From NCBI GenBank assembly GCA_035236585.1, contig CP141127.1:75621495-75685494 (forward strand): DNA of 64,000 nucleotides, in the 5' to 3' direction. Source of the stretch: Warburgia ugandensis (lineage: Eukaryota > Streptophyta > Magnoliopsida > Canellales > Canellaceae). Positions within the stretch are counted from its first letter, which is position 1; the number at the start of each line of letters is the position of its first letter. Below the pieces are notes generated by a model. That model made no database searches, was not told the origin of the DNA, and saw nothing but the letters and a program-made list of their open reading frames with translations. The position numbers were made by a program, and so were the translations under genes. This document shows positions 38,849-56,580 of the stretch, one piece after another.

Positions 38849-41800
38849 TGATAAGTACTCAATTTTGTATTAAAACTACCTAACTAGTATCTCATATATC
38901 ATAAATTGTAAGACTTATTCTAGGACTTTTTTGAAAATTCATAACATATGCATTTCTGAGCTAATGATTCAAAAGTTTGATATTTTGTAGGTTCATGAGC
39001 TAATCCAGAGTATGTAATTTGTCATAATTTTCTAGGTATTAATTAGGGTTTTTATTCTTTTGTAGGTATTGAAAGAATGATCCAACGGCCAAGATCACTT
39101 TAGATGAGAATCAATGAGTCAAATCAACTTAGAGGTAAGGATCCATTTTACATCAATTCCAAAGTTCAAGCAACGGTTAAGATCATTCCAAGGTAAGCTG
39201 ATGAGTTCAAGAAAGCAATTGGAACAATCCAAGGTGACTAGATTGGGCCCATGCAAAATCCATTCAATTCCACTACTTTAGCATGAGATTTGGAGCCATG
39301 CAAACTGCATGAGTTATCAACTGAGGGCAAGGAGGAGTTAAGCCATGAAGTCAAGAATGTGAACAATGAAGTGACCATGCAATTCTCAATTGAAGAAAAT
39401 GTGATTAGCATGCTAAGGTGGACCAATAGGAAAAGAGCCTTAATTATTTTTCATTCTTCTTTTCTCTCGACCTCTTTTTCCTCCCTCCACTCCCTCCAAC
39501 ATGGAATACGTTGGAAGGGAACTTTCAATGCTATATCCCTCCTAAGTTCCCTCTCTAATCTCTCAACCTAATCCCATAGATCTTCCTTGCAATGCCCCAT
39601 AAAAACCCATGTTTCCCACCTTAGCTCCTCCATGATCCACTCTTCCAATTCCTACCTTCCCACTTGCTAATCCCACATCCCACTCTTAGAGTCCTACTTT
39701 CTCACCTACCATCTCATTCTTATCCTATCTTATTCCCGTCCCATCCTTATCTTTTCTTTCCATCTCCCTTAGGATAGAATTCTAGCAAATCAGAAAGGCA
39801 AACCATTTATAAAACTCAAGGCATTCCACACATGAAGACTATAGAGGGTGGAGATGCCTCTCTCTTGGAAGAGTGGCACCTCCCACCTTGGATTCTCTTT
39901 AGGCTTTCAAGTCTTTGTTGGATGCTCCACGCCTCCCTCCATCCCAACCATTCCAAGCTTCTTTTCCCTAAGTCTTGCACACAATTTCCAAGTTAGTTTG
40001 CTTTCTTATTTCCTTTCCTTCTTGCTATGCCTTATTTGCTGGTTCTATGTTCATAGTTCTAGGTTCTTTCCTTTAGTTGATTTGGTTTTAGTTTATTCTA
40101 GATCTCTTTGATCCATGCCAATTATCTCTTGAAGTGATAAATAAGAGATAGTGGCCTTTGAATCACTCTTGTTTCTCTTTACTTGCTTGTCTTGTTCTAA
40201 TCTTTGCTTTGGATCACATTTGCTCCTCTTTTAATTTCATTTCCATGTTTATCTCATGTTTCTCTTTGATTCCATTTTTTTGTGTGCATACTAGCTTAAT
40301 GATTAGAGAAGGTTGAAGACAAGTTAATTGGTTATTTTCATATCCTTGAATAGTGTGCACCCTACTTGTCTTGTTTCTAAGTTTAGATTAATGATGCACA
40401 CCATGTCGAAATGATGATTCATTGAATGACAAAGATGTTTCATGCAAGTCTTCATTAGTTCATGTGTTTTAGTTCTATGCACTTTCCATGGATGTCTATA
40501 ATACTTTAAGGCTATTGGATTTTGCATTTCATGCTCTCATGTGCACCTCTATTGTTTAATTCCTTATGAAACTCCTTTTTGAGTTTCATGCGCACACTCT
40601 CATTGCCTATGTGCACTTGCATGCTTTGTTTGATTAGCTTAGTTCATGTTTAGGTTCCTTTAATTGTTGCTTAAGATAGTTGCATATCAGATTTTTTTTA
40701 TTTAGTTCTAAGTCTAAGTTTAGAAAGTTTTACTTTTAAAAAGTTTCCCTAGTTTAGTTTTAAATTCCATGGATGTTTCCATTTCCATGTTCTTTTAATT
40801 CTTAGAATAAATCAAATACAATCTTTCTTTGGCTAGGATAGGTAATCTAAGCAAGATCCAATTACATAAAAATTTTGTGAGATTTCTCATGGGATTGAAC
40901 TCACTCATATACAAATTGTTGTTTTAAATAAAACTAACAAGCACCCAAATCTTTTGCCATATAGCATGCTAGTGAGGTCGATCCCACAAAAGTTGAACTA
41001 ATGTGATGCTAGTGGTCCCTACTTTAAACTACCTAATCCAACCAAAATTGTAGAGTTATTTTTAACCTAAACTAGAATAGGAAATTAACACATGAAATTA
41101 GAAACTAAGCAAAAATAAGAAACAAGCTAAATTGAAAATTTTCATAAAACATGCACTTTCTAAAATTAAAACTTTCCTACATTAGAAAATTCTAATTTTA
41201 TGACTTTCCTAAACTGAAATTTTCCCAAAATGTAATTTATCAACTTACCCAAACCAACTTTCCTAAAAATGATATTAAAAATAATCTATGGAAAACATGC
41301 TTTAAAACAACACTTTCCTAATCATGCAAAACTAAGAAAACAAAGCAACCAAATCAACCACTGTAGCAAGTGTGACAAAATTAATTACTTTCTAAACTAT
41401 CTAAGAGGCAAACTAGTGGAATCTAACTACAAGTAAGCAATAGAAATAAAGAAAAATTTACCACTAACAAACACTGAAAGGAAAAACTACCTAATCATCA
41501 TGCATGTAACCATTGAATGCTATGCATGATTCATTGGATAAGAGTGGATTTAATCAACTACTTTGGAAACATAAGCATGCAATCTATTTCTAACATTAAC
41601 TAAGCTATCCAACAAATCTAGTTGGGCTCTTGAAAAATAAAGTGAACATGATTGTATGGTGCTGGAAATTAACATAAACCATTCATACAAAGAAATTCCA
41701 GCAATAAGGAATTGAAACATTCAATGAACATAACATGTAAAATATAGAATTAGTCACTACTAATGTATTTAAACATTCATTAATAAAGATAATTAACTCT

Positions 41801-42649
41801 TGGACACAAACATGAATTGAAAATTCCAACTATCTTCATTGAATCAAATCAAAAGTTCATCAACATAATACTCCATACATGTAATCCAAATCTGAAATTT
41901 AAATGCTATTATAATGATATTCAATTAATCTTAATCACTTCCTAATTACAAGCCAATTTCTTCTTCGATTGTTCCAACAATCAGTCATGAACTAACATGC
42001 TTGCAATCAAAATAAATCTTATGGAAAACTAAGGCAACAGCCAATGGAACTTAAGCAACCAAAGCTGGAAAATCATGAGGGCTAAAATAGAATAAAGATG
42101 CAATGAAAGGTAAAGAACAAAACTAGATTCAAGACAACTTTCCTTGGCTGTCACTCCAAGGGAAAACTAGTCTTGAAACTTAGTTTTAAAAGCAAGGAAA
42201 GATAAAGGAAAATAAGGAAAACTAGCATGAAGTAAATTCAAGCAAAGAGAATAAGTAAGCTAACCAACCTTCAAAGCTAAATCAAAAACCCCAAGAATCC
42301 TTGGTTAAACACTTGAGGAAGAAGCATGCACCTTGGAAGGAAGTGGAAGCACCCAAAGACTCCACAAAAAAATAAGCAAAACAGGTAAAAGTGGGCTATA
42401 AGAAGTGGGCATCTCCTTTCGAAGGAGGAGACTTCTTTTTCCCTTAAGTGAAAAGTCCTTTGCTTGGATGTTGTTGGGTTTTTTGCTTTTTCTACTAATT
42501 TTTCTTGGTTGCCCTAATGCTAAGGTATTGTGGGGATTAAAGTGTTTCAAATGGAATGGTTAGGATGGTGGAAAAGTTAGGATATCAAATAGGAAGGCGA
42601 CTGGAAGGGAGTAGCTACCTTAAGGAGGGGAGTAAGTGGGAGACACTGC

Positions 42650-47148
<4,499 letters not shown>

Positions 47149-48151
47149 ACTGCCATTTTATGAGGGGTGTCTACCCCCTTACAAAGACGTTGAAGCTCCT
47201 TTGAAATAGGAAAGTGTGTGGGGATTGGTTGGGAAAGATATGGAGGGTGCTAGGTGGAGGATTTTGGTTGGTTTTGGTAGTTTCCTAAGAGGTGGAATGA
47301 GACAAAGCTTTGAAAAGTTGCAACTCTACAATGAAAATTTGTAGTGCATACTAAGGGGGAGAAAACCACTAAAAATGGAAGGCTCTTATCCCATTAGTCC
47401 ACATTCCATCTTATTCTAATAGATTTCCCTTAATTATCTTCCAAAATATCTCATTGATAACTCTCTTGAATCTCCTCCAATCCTAGCCTTCCATTTAGCT
47501 TAGCTAGATGGGTAACTTTGAAGACTCCATTGGCTAAGCTTCATGGATGGCTTTGGAAGCTTTCTTGGCTTAACTTCTTGGCTTCATCCCTTAGGTTGAG
47601 TGGCTTGTATGGTCTGGCTTGAATTTCTTAGATTGCCACCTTCTTTCATTACACATATGGCAAAGGTGGTTTAAGTGACTTCTATGCAAAGGTGCTGGGA
47701 ATGCATGACTCTCTTCATGGGCCCACTTTGGTCATCTTTAACTCCTTTAATCACATCCACTAATGGTCCACAATATGATCTTGGGCTTTGGTTTATATTG
47801 AAGTGATGATTTTGAGGCTTTGACTCAATCTTTTTTATCTTGATCTTCAATTTCATCCTGATCGATCTTGGTTATTGGATCACCATCTTACTTCCAATAA
47901 AGAGTGAAAAAACCTAATTAAATCCTAAAAAAATATAATTAATCACATAATTATCTTGAACTAGCTTTTGGACCTACAAAATAACAAACTTTTGGTTATT
48001 AAGTCAAATTGCATGTGTTATGAATTTTGGTAAAAAATCCTAATTTACCCCTATAAATTGTAACGCATGGGTAACTAATTGATTGATTTTTATACAAAAT
48101 TAAACATTTATCAATACATTTCCTACTTGATTCGTGTGCTTAAGAGTAACA

Positions 48152-48904
48152 TTAAAGATATAACAAAGGACAAATGTATGTTTTGCTTAATAGTTTTATT
48201 TTGTTAATTTTGTCTTACATGTGATAACAGGGGATGGATATTTCATTATATTTAGGAGATGGAAAATACAAAGAAAGAGAAGGAGCTTGTGTTGAAACTA
48301 ATGGCTTCTAAGCTCAAGAGGTAAGATTATGAATCCTTAGCCTTGTAACTGCAACAACCTTCATTCTAGCCATTTAAACATTATACTTACTTATCAATAT
48401 CAAGAACAAAAGTAATCCTCAAGTTGGTTTGGACATGTCTCGTTCAAATCTCTACACCAAAGTGTGAAGATTGATATGTAGTCTACTAGGGTTATCTTAC
48501 ATGATGATAAGGAGGAGCCCTTTCATTGGTGATCTTGAGCAGTAATCTCCATCTTCATAAAAGATGCAGATTACAGAATTATTTTTATTCCCATGTTAAT
48601 TTTTAATAATATTACTTTCATTTGGCAGAAATATAAAAGACATTGTCAAGATAAAGGTTAGTGAAGATCTATACAAAATGGCAAAGCTAGATAACTAGGG
48701 ATGCTGACTTAAAAAGCTTCATCAATCCCATCATCATTCTTTCATTAAGAGGTCTTGACTTATGGATCCTATTTTAACAAGATATATTTCATATCAAAAC
48801 TTTACCATCAAAGGACTAGCGAGAGCATAGTGTGAGCTGAATACGAAGAGGCTAGATTTTTATGAGCTAGCTTTATATTCACCCTTTGATCTTGTAAAGA
48901 TGTG
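48152..48904 (+). other. CACTA-2 interior after the LTR nest
   Basis: AT-rich with short readable pieces ('YLGDGKYKEREGACVETNGF' near 48265-48325) that I cannot assign. It lies between the nest and the second TNP2 3' module, so it may be exon or intron of the second CACTA gene. Confidence 0.4.
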
Positions 48905-49330
48905 CTTGATAGTATCCTAGGCTTGTATTACTAAAACAATGCCATCAATCTATGTAATCGGTGAGAATTATGGATTATGCATGTGATACTAATGAAGAGG
49001 GTGCTTGGGTTATAAACAATTTATATGAGGGGGCAAATTAAAATGTAACATTTGATATTAAAGTATGGTAAATTAGGAGTTATCTCAAAATTTTCACTTT
49101 CTAATGTTATTTTTGTTTATGCATGTGCACTTTTTAAAAGAAATTCACTATATGTGTAGTTATACATGATGCAGGAACATTAAGAAAAGACCAACCTGAG
49201 AAGTAATTAGAGGGAGTTAAAAAAATTGTAATTTTGTTGGAAGAAATTAATAAGATAGTTTTTAAAAATTGTCCTAAAAAAAGTAAAACTACAAGATTAT
49301 TTTTACATACCATCGTTGAGATGATCTATT
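48905..49330 (+). repeat. TNP2 3'-end module, copy 2
   Basis: Repeats the order of copy 1: 'CTTGTATTACTAAAACAATG', 'CATCAATCTATGTAAT', 'TTTTTAAAAGAAATTCACTA', 'ATGATGCAGGAACATTAAG', 'AGGGAGTTAAAAAAATTG' and 'AAGATAGTTTTTAAAAATTG'. There is no microsatellite at the linker position. Confidence 0.75.
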
Positions 49331-49479
49331 GAAACTATCTTAAAAAGTCTTATGTTTTAGAAAACCTTGTTTTCATCACCGCGCCAATTCCATCACCCAC
49401 TACATCTAAAACCCTTGCAAAACCTCTCTCTTGCTCTCTTTGCTCTCTTTTTATCTAAAATTTGTTCATGTGTCATTTT

Positions 49480-49745
49480 TTTTATGTCTATAAAATTGTT
49501 TAAAAGAAATTCACCATATATATATATATATATATTATATAATGCAAGTACACAAGAACACCCAATTCAAGAAGCATTGCATGGAATAGGGAGTTAAAAT
49601 TTTTGAAATTTTTTGAAGGAAATTAATAATATGGTTGTTAGAAACCATCTTTAAAAAGTAAAAATTTAATATAGATTTTAAAAACTGTCTTTAAAAATTT
49701 GGTTTCTTAAGATGGATTTTAAAGATCGTCTTAAAAAGTTTATAA
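49480..49745 (+). repeat. TNP2 3'-end module, copy 3 (partial)
   Basis: Carries 'GTTTAAAAGAAATTCACCAT', then (TA)n (49516-49534), 'ATAATGCAAGTACACAAGAA', 'AGGGAGTTAAAATTTTTG' and inverted words such as GTTAGAAACCATCTTTAAA. The DUF4216-tail portion is missing. Confidence 0.7.
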
Positions 49746-49815
49746 GAAACCTAGCATAAAATTCTCATTGGCCCCTCCCCATCTAGTTTTCATCAATCAC
49801 CCACTAAACCATTGG

Positions 49816-49925
<110 letters not shown>

Positions 49926-51540
49926 TCAGTCGAAAAAACCTGACCTTCATTGGTAAACCTAGCTAGCTCTCCCTCTCTATCTTGTTTTATTCTCACGCAT
50001 AGTCACCGACATACTTGAATGGTTGATCAAAAAGTAAATGCACTAACTCTACTAATTTTTAGTAAGATTTTGATTAAATTCATGTCTAATTTTGGTTATA
50101 AATGCATGGTATCTCATTTAATTCCATAATTTATTTGAATTAGAATGATATCTTTGATTGGGTTAATTTTCATATAAATCAAGTTATTAATTGGTATATT
50201 TATATATTGATCGCTTGGTTTTGTTCTAATTATGGTCAGTTATGATGTTTGAATCTTAGATTCTATCCTGATATCTCTAATCTTTTCATTCTGATTCATC
50301 ATCACCTAGGCCTTATCCCAATTATGGGTCAGCCATATGAATTTTGTTCTGCCATTTCCCTCCATTAATTGTCGTGGCTTCATTTACTCCAAAAGCTTTT
50401 AAAATCTTTTGCCACCACTTCTATCCATGTTCTTTCAGTTCTTTCCCTCGATTGTATTTCAAAAATTTTATGGAGATAAATTATCTCCAATTGTTACGCA
50501 ATTAGATTTCATTTATGGTTTACATGTGTATTTGCCTTCGATTTGTATCTAGTTTTTATGTGTGATCAATGTTGATTCAATACAAGTTTTGACCCGTAAT
50601 ATGTATTGATTCACAATTTTAGCTTGACGCAAAATATATGTTTATCAACAATTTAGATCTTCTTAGTGCTTTTATTCTTCTCAAGCTTCTGATTGATAAA
50701 CACCATGTCTTATAGAATGCTTATTGTGCAATGAATTATTGTAAGCAAGCTAAAATAGCAGTTAGTACGATTATATGTTTTCTCATTTATTTTGTATGTT
50801 TTATATTTTGTCTTTGACCTTGGGGTTTACTTTTGCTTTTGGATTCATGTTGGTGTTTTGACAAGGTTGTGTTGGTTCAAGTTGCAAAAAAGAAATTCTA
50901 CTTTTCCAACTCCCTAATGCCCATAATTGTTTCTTCATATTTCAAGTGTCACCACCATTCCTACGTGTTTAGCTCATTCAATTTAGCCATATATACTTTG
51001 TTGTTTCCAATTCCTAAAATGCTGGTCATGTTTCTCTAATTTTGATTCTTAAGCAACCTTAATTTAGCCAGGCATACACTTTGTTGTTTCATATTTCTAA
51101 AATGCTAGTCATATTTTCAATGAAATGGCAGTGAGACTAAGTCCTATTTATGTATTGGAAAGTAAAATGTTATCTTATCAGCTGAATCACATGCATTAAA
51201 TGTGAAAATCCAAAAAAGAGAGAATGCTTTGCTAGATTTTTTTTAAGAAATAAAGGGTTTATTTTAGTGTCAAAACCTATGTTTTAAAATCCATTACATG
51301 GATTTAATTTCATTGTGTTCCTATTTTCTATCTAAGTATCTTAGATAGAACATTGAAATGTATCTATGTATATCTACACCTATATAGATATAATGAAATT
51401 TTTTAACTAGATTGTGATTCCGAAAGAATTGTTATTTTATAACCTATATATAAAGAATTTCTAGTTTGGAATGAAAATAAATGAATTATTGAATATATTT
51501 AATGCAAAAAGGATTTCTAATATTTTTAAATGAAATGTTT
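49926..51540 (+). other. Intron-like AT-rich region of CACTA-2
   Basis: No recognised coding sequence. It precedes the second transposase-like gene and may hold its leader and first introns. A near-repeat, 'ATACTTTGTTGTTTC..ATT' with 'CTAAAATGCT.GTCAT', occurs at 50993-51030 and 51075-51111. Confidence 0.4.
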
Positions 51541-52640
51541 TGCATTGTGCAAGAAAAATGGAATATAAAGGAAATCAAGAACATGGAGAGCAACCCAATC
51601 CAATTAGCTTCATAAGAGACAGGGTACAGGTGAACAAAAATAGAAAAGATTATTGAGAGAATGTCAAAAGGAACCAAAGATGATGTTGAATACAATAGTA
51701 AGGAGCAAGACAAAGGTGACTATGCAACCCTTAATCAAATTTTGTAAGACATGTGTCGCCAATAATCAAATATTCTATATGAGAGATGGTGAAGGTAAAC
51801 AAATGCTCTATAAAAAGTAGTATGTACTTATCTTGTTACTTTCAAATAGAGTAACATGCTTATTTTCAATTAATATGTATTTTTCCCTTAACATATCTAA
51901 TTACAAGAAGATGCATGCTTTGTAAGGGGCTGGTGAACAATGGAGATAATGGAAGAGTTACACTACTATCCACTTGTAGATGATCCGTCAAAAGTTGTAT
52001 AGAATTCCATATCTATATTCTAACATCATTACAAGGATGCATAGAATGAATGTGCAAAGTGATGCCTGTCTCCTGAATTTGAGGTATGTGCTAAACCAAT
52101 GTTTGATTGTATTAATTATAACATATGATTGCGCTTAATTATGTATTTTGAATTGCATCAAATATGTAGTCAAAGAGTGTTCAATGGAGAAAGGTGCATG
52201 CAGTCAATTATATGCATCATCACCTCTCTAGGTTGGAAAAACAATAAGTAAATATTTGTGAGAGTCTGTTTCTTCTAATTATATCATAGTTATTTTTGAA
52301 TGCCTAACTTTAGTGTCTATCTTGACAGCAAAAGAAAGCTGAAACTATGAATCTCACTAACTGTGCCATGCTCTGGAAAATGGTACATTCAAATAAGCAT
52401 AGCACCCAAACCTTATAAAATGAAGTTACTACACAAGTTGCTTCTTGAATAGTAAAAGGATGCACTTGTCTACCCTTATATTTCTTGAATACATATAGAA
52501 TAATTATAAAGTAATTAATAACATTGACCATGTTGGAGTAAATAAATTATGCATGACAAGTTACAATACTCATACTAAAGAAGATCTTGAAGAGCAACCT
52601 ACATCCTTTGAAGGAGAAATTCTAGCCAATGAGGTATATA
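51541..52640 (+). pseudogene. Plant transposase (Ptta/En/Spm-like) remnant of CACTA-2
   Basis: Blocks align in order with the CACTA-1 gene at 9509-10870. The AAATGGAATATAAAGGAAAT-type start and 'GAGAGAATGTCAAAAGG' match 9509-9660. 'GTGAACAATGGAGATAATGG' (51931) matches the GEQWRKWK block. 'CATCATCACCTCTCTAGGTT' (52216) matches the QQHLSRLG block. 'TGGTACATTCAAATAAGC' (52381) matches the MVHS block. It is more decayed than CACTA-1, with no frame longer than a few dozen codons. Confidence 0.65.
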
Positions 52641-52719
52641 TATAAACATGCTTACTTTTTCATTGTCTAATTAATTGTCCTACCTCATCCTTTCTAAAAT
52701 ATCAAGTATTTCTAATTTG

Positions 52720-53800
52720 TAAGTGGGTCAATACATGTGGGCCTTGGATACCATTGAAAACATTGTCACAGTTGGTTTCATGGTATTAGACTGGGTCTAT
52801 ATTTTTACACGAATAGTTGATACATACACACATTAAGCATGTGTACATATTTTCGATACAAGACAACAAAGTTTATACCATTGCGGATGCCATTGGGTAT
52901 CATGTTGCTTGGTTGGAGAGATATGTCATTCCCTTAAAATTCAAAGTATATATGTTGTCATACACCATCTTCAACAACATATTTTAGAGACCTCAATTTA
53001 ATTTTCATTATATGCATCTAATGTTAATCAAAAGTAGCATGAAGCACCATAAACGCCAACCCCCTCTACACCATAACCTCAATTCCAACGATCAAATTGA
53101 TACTAACATTTATGCTTATTTTCAAGGGTTCGCTTACTATTCGAAGATATTCTATAGGGGTTCACTTACTATTCGAAATGGTAGGCCTTAATGATTCCCT
53201 ATAATAGCAAGTAAGTTTTAACTTGTTGTCTTACCAAATTATGTTATATACAAATACACTCTTATAATTTAAGGATTATAAACTTTAATTGCAGTTCATA
53301 TAACTACATATATATATATATATATATATCTCATTAGATCCAAGTGGTTCTGGATGTGCATGGTGGTTATGCATTGTTTTTTATTTTTGTGGAGCTTACA
53401 TTTGTTCCCTACTAATGGAAATCATAAATAAGTTTTCAATATCTTGATTATTATAATAGCTTAATAGTTGATAAATCATCTTTTCTTGATATATAATGCA
53501 TTTGAACTATAACTTTGAAGTGCATGATTTAGATAGACTCAAGTAACCAAGATTGACATCCACAAAAAGTCACTTGGAAGAAGGTCAAGGTAAGAAAGCC
53601 TAATCAATTACTCTATATATAAACTAAAGTTATACTTAGACATGATATTAATCTTTTTTGTTTTCTTTGTTACATAGAGCCCTTGAAAAAAATATGACTG
53701 AGAGTAGGGACACCTTGTTCTGAGAACTTAAGAACCCTCATACACGATATTGTTAAGGTCTCACAATTGAGAAAGATAAGACAATATACTAGTCATCATC
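52720..53800 (+). pseudogene. Ulp1 protease-like remnant of CACTA-2
   Basis: At 53678-53775 the sequence parallels the CACTA-1 catalytic block: GACTGAGAGTAGGGACACC stands where CACTA-1 has D-W-E-C-G-Y-Y, so the catalytic Cys codon has become a stop. Upstream, 'GTGGGTCAATACATGTGGGC' (52722) corresponds to 11067 of CACTA-1, and 'AATGATTCCCTATAATAG' (53190) to 11999. Non-functional. Confidence 0.65.
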
Positions 53801-54429
53801 TTATATTTTTTCCACAATTTTTTATGGATTCCAATTAGAGCTTGACAATATAAGATGCGAATGGGCTAACATGAGAACACTTGTTATAGTTCAATCAATG
53901 TCATTTTTTATATAAATTAACATAAAATTAAACATCTTCATTTATATGCATGGATATATCTGGTATTTTTCATTTGCTTGAAGTATAAATTGTTTGTTTA
54001 TTTAAATGAGGAGATGTTGGAGTGTGGAAGCAAATGAGTGTGAATGGAGAAGTGTGGATATAGGTACTTGTAATGTTTTTATTTTTGTGTATTTGAATTT
54101 TGTATGTTGAATGTAAATGTTGGAAGTGAATGTATGGAATGTGGAATATGAATGTTGGAGCTTTTTCTTTTTTCATGCCTTTGAAGATTGCAGGAAGATT
54201 ACAATTGTAGGAAGATATGGACATTTAATATGGATGTTGATTGTTTTTTATATTGAATGTTTGTGGAGAAGTGGGGATATATGAACTTTTGAAGTTTTCT
54301 TTTCATGTCTTTGAATTTTTTATGTTGAAAGTAAATGTGCATGGATGTTGAATGTGCAAGTTGGAGTTTCTTTATTCATGCCTTTGAAGATTACAAGAAG
54401 ACTATAATAGTAGGAAGATTGTAACCACA

Positions 54430-54588
54430 AGAAGAAAAAAAAAAATTAAGAAGGTTTTAAAGACAATTTTGGAAAACCATCTTAAAAGGTTAATATTATC
54501 TAAGACATTTCTCTAAAACCATCTTCAAAAGTGCTAAGATGGCTGGATAGAAGATAGTTTTAGAAATATCTTGGATATATGTTTTTAA
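54430..54588 (+). repeat. Right subterminal repeats of CACTA-2
   Basis: Words such as AAGAAGGTTTTAAAGACAAT, AAACCATCTTAAAAGG, 'AAACCATCTTCAAAAG' and GAAGATAGTTTTAGAAATAT match the family at 28820-29276, supporting these as two ends of one element. Confidence 0.8.
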
Positions 54589-54618
54589 CTGTCTTGAAAA
54601 ACCTCAAGCCTAGTAGTG
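54589..54618 (+). repeat. Right terminal inverted repeat of CACTA-2
   Basis: Ends ...CCTCAAGCCTAGTAGTG, followed by TGG. It is the inverted partner of 28788-28817. Confidence 0.85.
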
Positions 54619-55312
54619 TGGGAAAAACACTATTTCTCTATATAAGAAAATGAAATAAATGGTGAGAGTTGCATTATGGAAAAAATGCCCTTCATTATGT
54701 AATCATAAGTTGAGAAAATTTCCTAGGAATTTCTTCCTATCTTTAGTTCTCAAGAGTTGAGACATGGAGCCATCTCAAAGAGAAGAAAAAGGTAGAAACA
54801 TTGATTCTTAGTTAGTAGTGGGTAAACTAAAGGGATTGTAGTTTCCATCCTAAACAAGGTACAATTTCTCTATTGATTCATGTTTAGAGATGCAACTTGA
54901 CATGACCATTCTATTCACTACCTTGTTTTCATGGGAGTTCAGAATGCCAAGAAGGAAAAACTAATGGGATTCAAATCAAGTAACACGTATAGAATTTTCA
55001 AGAAGGTGTCCACTACGAAAAGTACACCATTTTAAAGGATTCAAGCTAAGAAAAGCATAATATGTTTATAAACACAAGAGAGATAGAGAGAAGGCTCGGT
55101 ATGATCTTCTTCAATTCAGCAATAAACATAATCACAAGAAAAGGAATTAATTACAATCTCCCTTTAGAAATAATCTTCTTTTGGAAGTTCTAGCTCTTGA
55201 GCATGCATAGTTTAAGAGATAATGTTTAGGATTTGAGTGAGAAGAAAGAGTTTTATGTTGAAAGAGAGAGGAAATAAGGCATAATTAGCTTAATCTAAGT
55301 ATACAAAAGGAT

Positions 55313-55314
<2 letters not shown>

Positions 55315-55384
<70 letters not shown>
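55315..55384. repeat. (GA)n microsatellite, 70 bp
   Basis: Uninterrupted AG/GA dinucleotides in unassigned spacer. Confidence 0.98.
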
Positions 55385-55386
<2 letters not shown>

Positions 55387-55618
55387 ATTCTCTAGCATAG
55401 AATAGAAATAGAAAGAAAAGAGCACACACATAAAGAGGCACAAAGAGAGAGTGTTTCCAGGATATAAAAGCTAATAGAAAGAAAGAAACAATAGAGACAT
55501 ATTTGTCCTCTTGTTTCCTAAGGGATTTAATAATATTGCCTACAAAATAAAAGAACCACATGCTCAATAGGATACAGATAGGAAGAAATTTCTTAAATAA
55601 AGTTTCAACCAAATTGTA

Positions 55619-55620
<2 letters not shown>

Positions 55621-55652
<32 letters not shown>
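55621..55652. repeat. (GA)n microsatellite, 32 bp
   Basis: Second AG/GA tract about 240 bp from the first. Confidence 0.97.
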
Positions 55653-55654
<2 letters not shown>

Positions 55655-56166
55655 CACGCTAAGCAATTTAGAATTAATCTAGAACAAATAGTTTTCACAT
55701 ACACAAACAAAAAACGAATTTACAATGTATGACTTCTCTCTCTAAAGTTTAAATACTAATTATACAGAATATACAAGAAAAAAAGTAATGACTAACTAAC
55801 TTCCAATAAATGAAATTTAACACTCAATGACACACATAAGTTCCTTATTTAAAAGTTATTCACTAAGTTTTTATCAATTTGCAAGTTGAATGTAATGTTT
55901 ATTCTCAAATCACTATGTAGTGCATAATCTCAATTTAAAACAATTTGCAATATAAAAGATTACAAACAAATCTAAGCATACAAATTAGTGATACTAACCA
56001 TTCAAACAAATTTCAAAGATAATGCATGGAATTATAAATTGAATTAGCATAAAACCAATCCCTATTTAGAAAGAATAATAGGGTGAATATTAAAATCAAA
56101 ACCATCTCAATTCTAGCTCTAATTAATTGTCTTAATAAGTTAATAAGGAATTAGAGAAATTATTCT

Positions 56167-56580
56167 TATTAAGTGTTAAAATTTAGCTAAAAGGCCCTCA
56201 AATTAGCATCAAGATAGATCATCTAACCAATTATTTTGCATTATTAGATTAGATGCTCATTATAGCCCTAATTAATCATTTAACTATTGTTTGGAAAATT
56301 TTAATGGTTGCATGATAATTGGAGCTGATCAAATGAATCTAATTGGATTTTATGTGTTACAAATAAACCAGAATGGAATTAAATTACCCAAATTCAATTA
56401 ATTGGGACCAGATTTTCATCATGGATCAAACGGATATATGGGACCTAGTAGATCACCCAACATACATAAAACATCAAATTAGATGTGGTAAGACTCAAAC
56501 TATTTCCTTTTTCTCTAAAGGAAAAAAGAAAAGATGTGGCTTCATTCACTACCAGCAGGTTCCATATGAACATGGAAAGG
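56167..56580 (+). repeat. Truncated 5' LTR of gypsy B
   Basis: TATTAAGTGTTAAAATTTAGC is followed by sequence collinear with the LTR head at 42650-42970 (for example 'AGATCATCTAACC' and 'GATCACCCA'). It runs directly into gag without the pyrimidine-rich body, tail or PBS, so about 2 kb is deleted. Confidence 0.7.

Larger units (their letters stand above)
54619..56166. other. Spacer between CACTA-2 and gypsy B
   Basis: No gene or element recognised. Contains (GA)n tracts at 55315-55384 (70 bp) and 55621-55652 (32 bp). The left margin continues the host sequence interrupted by CACTA-2. Confidence 0.5.
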
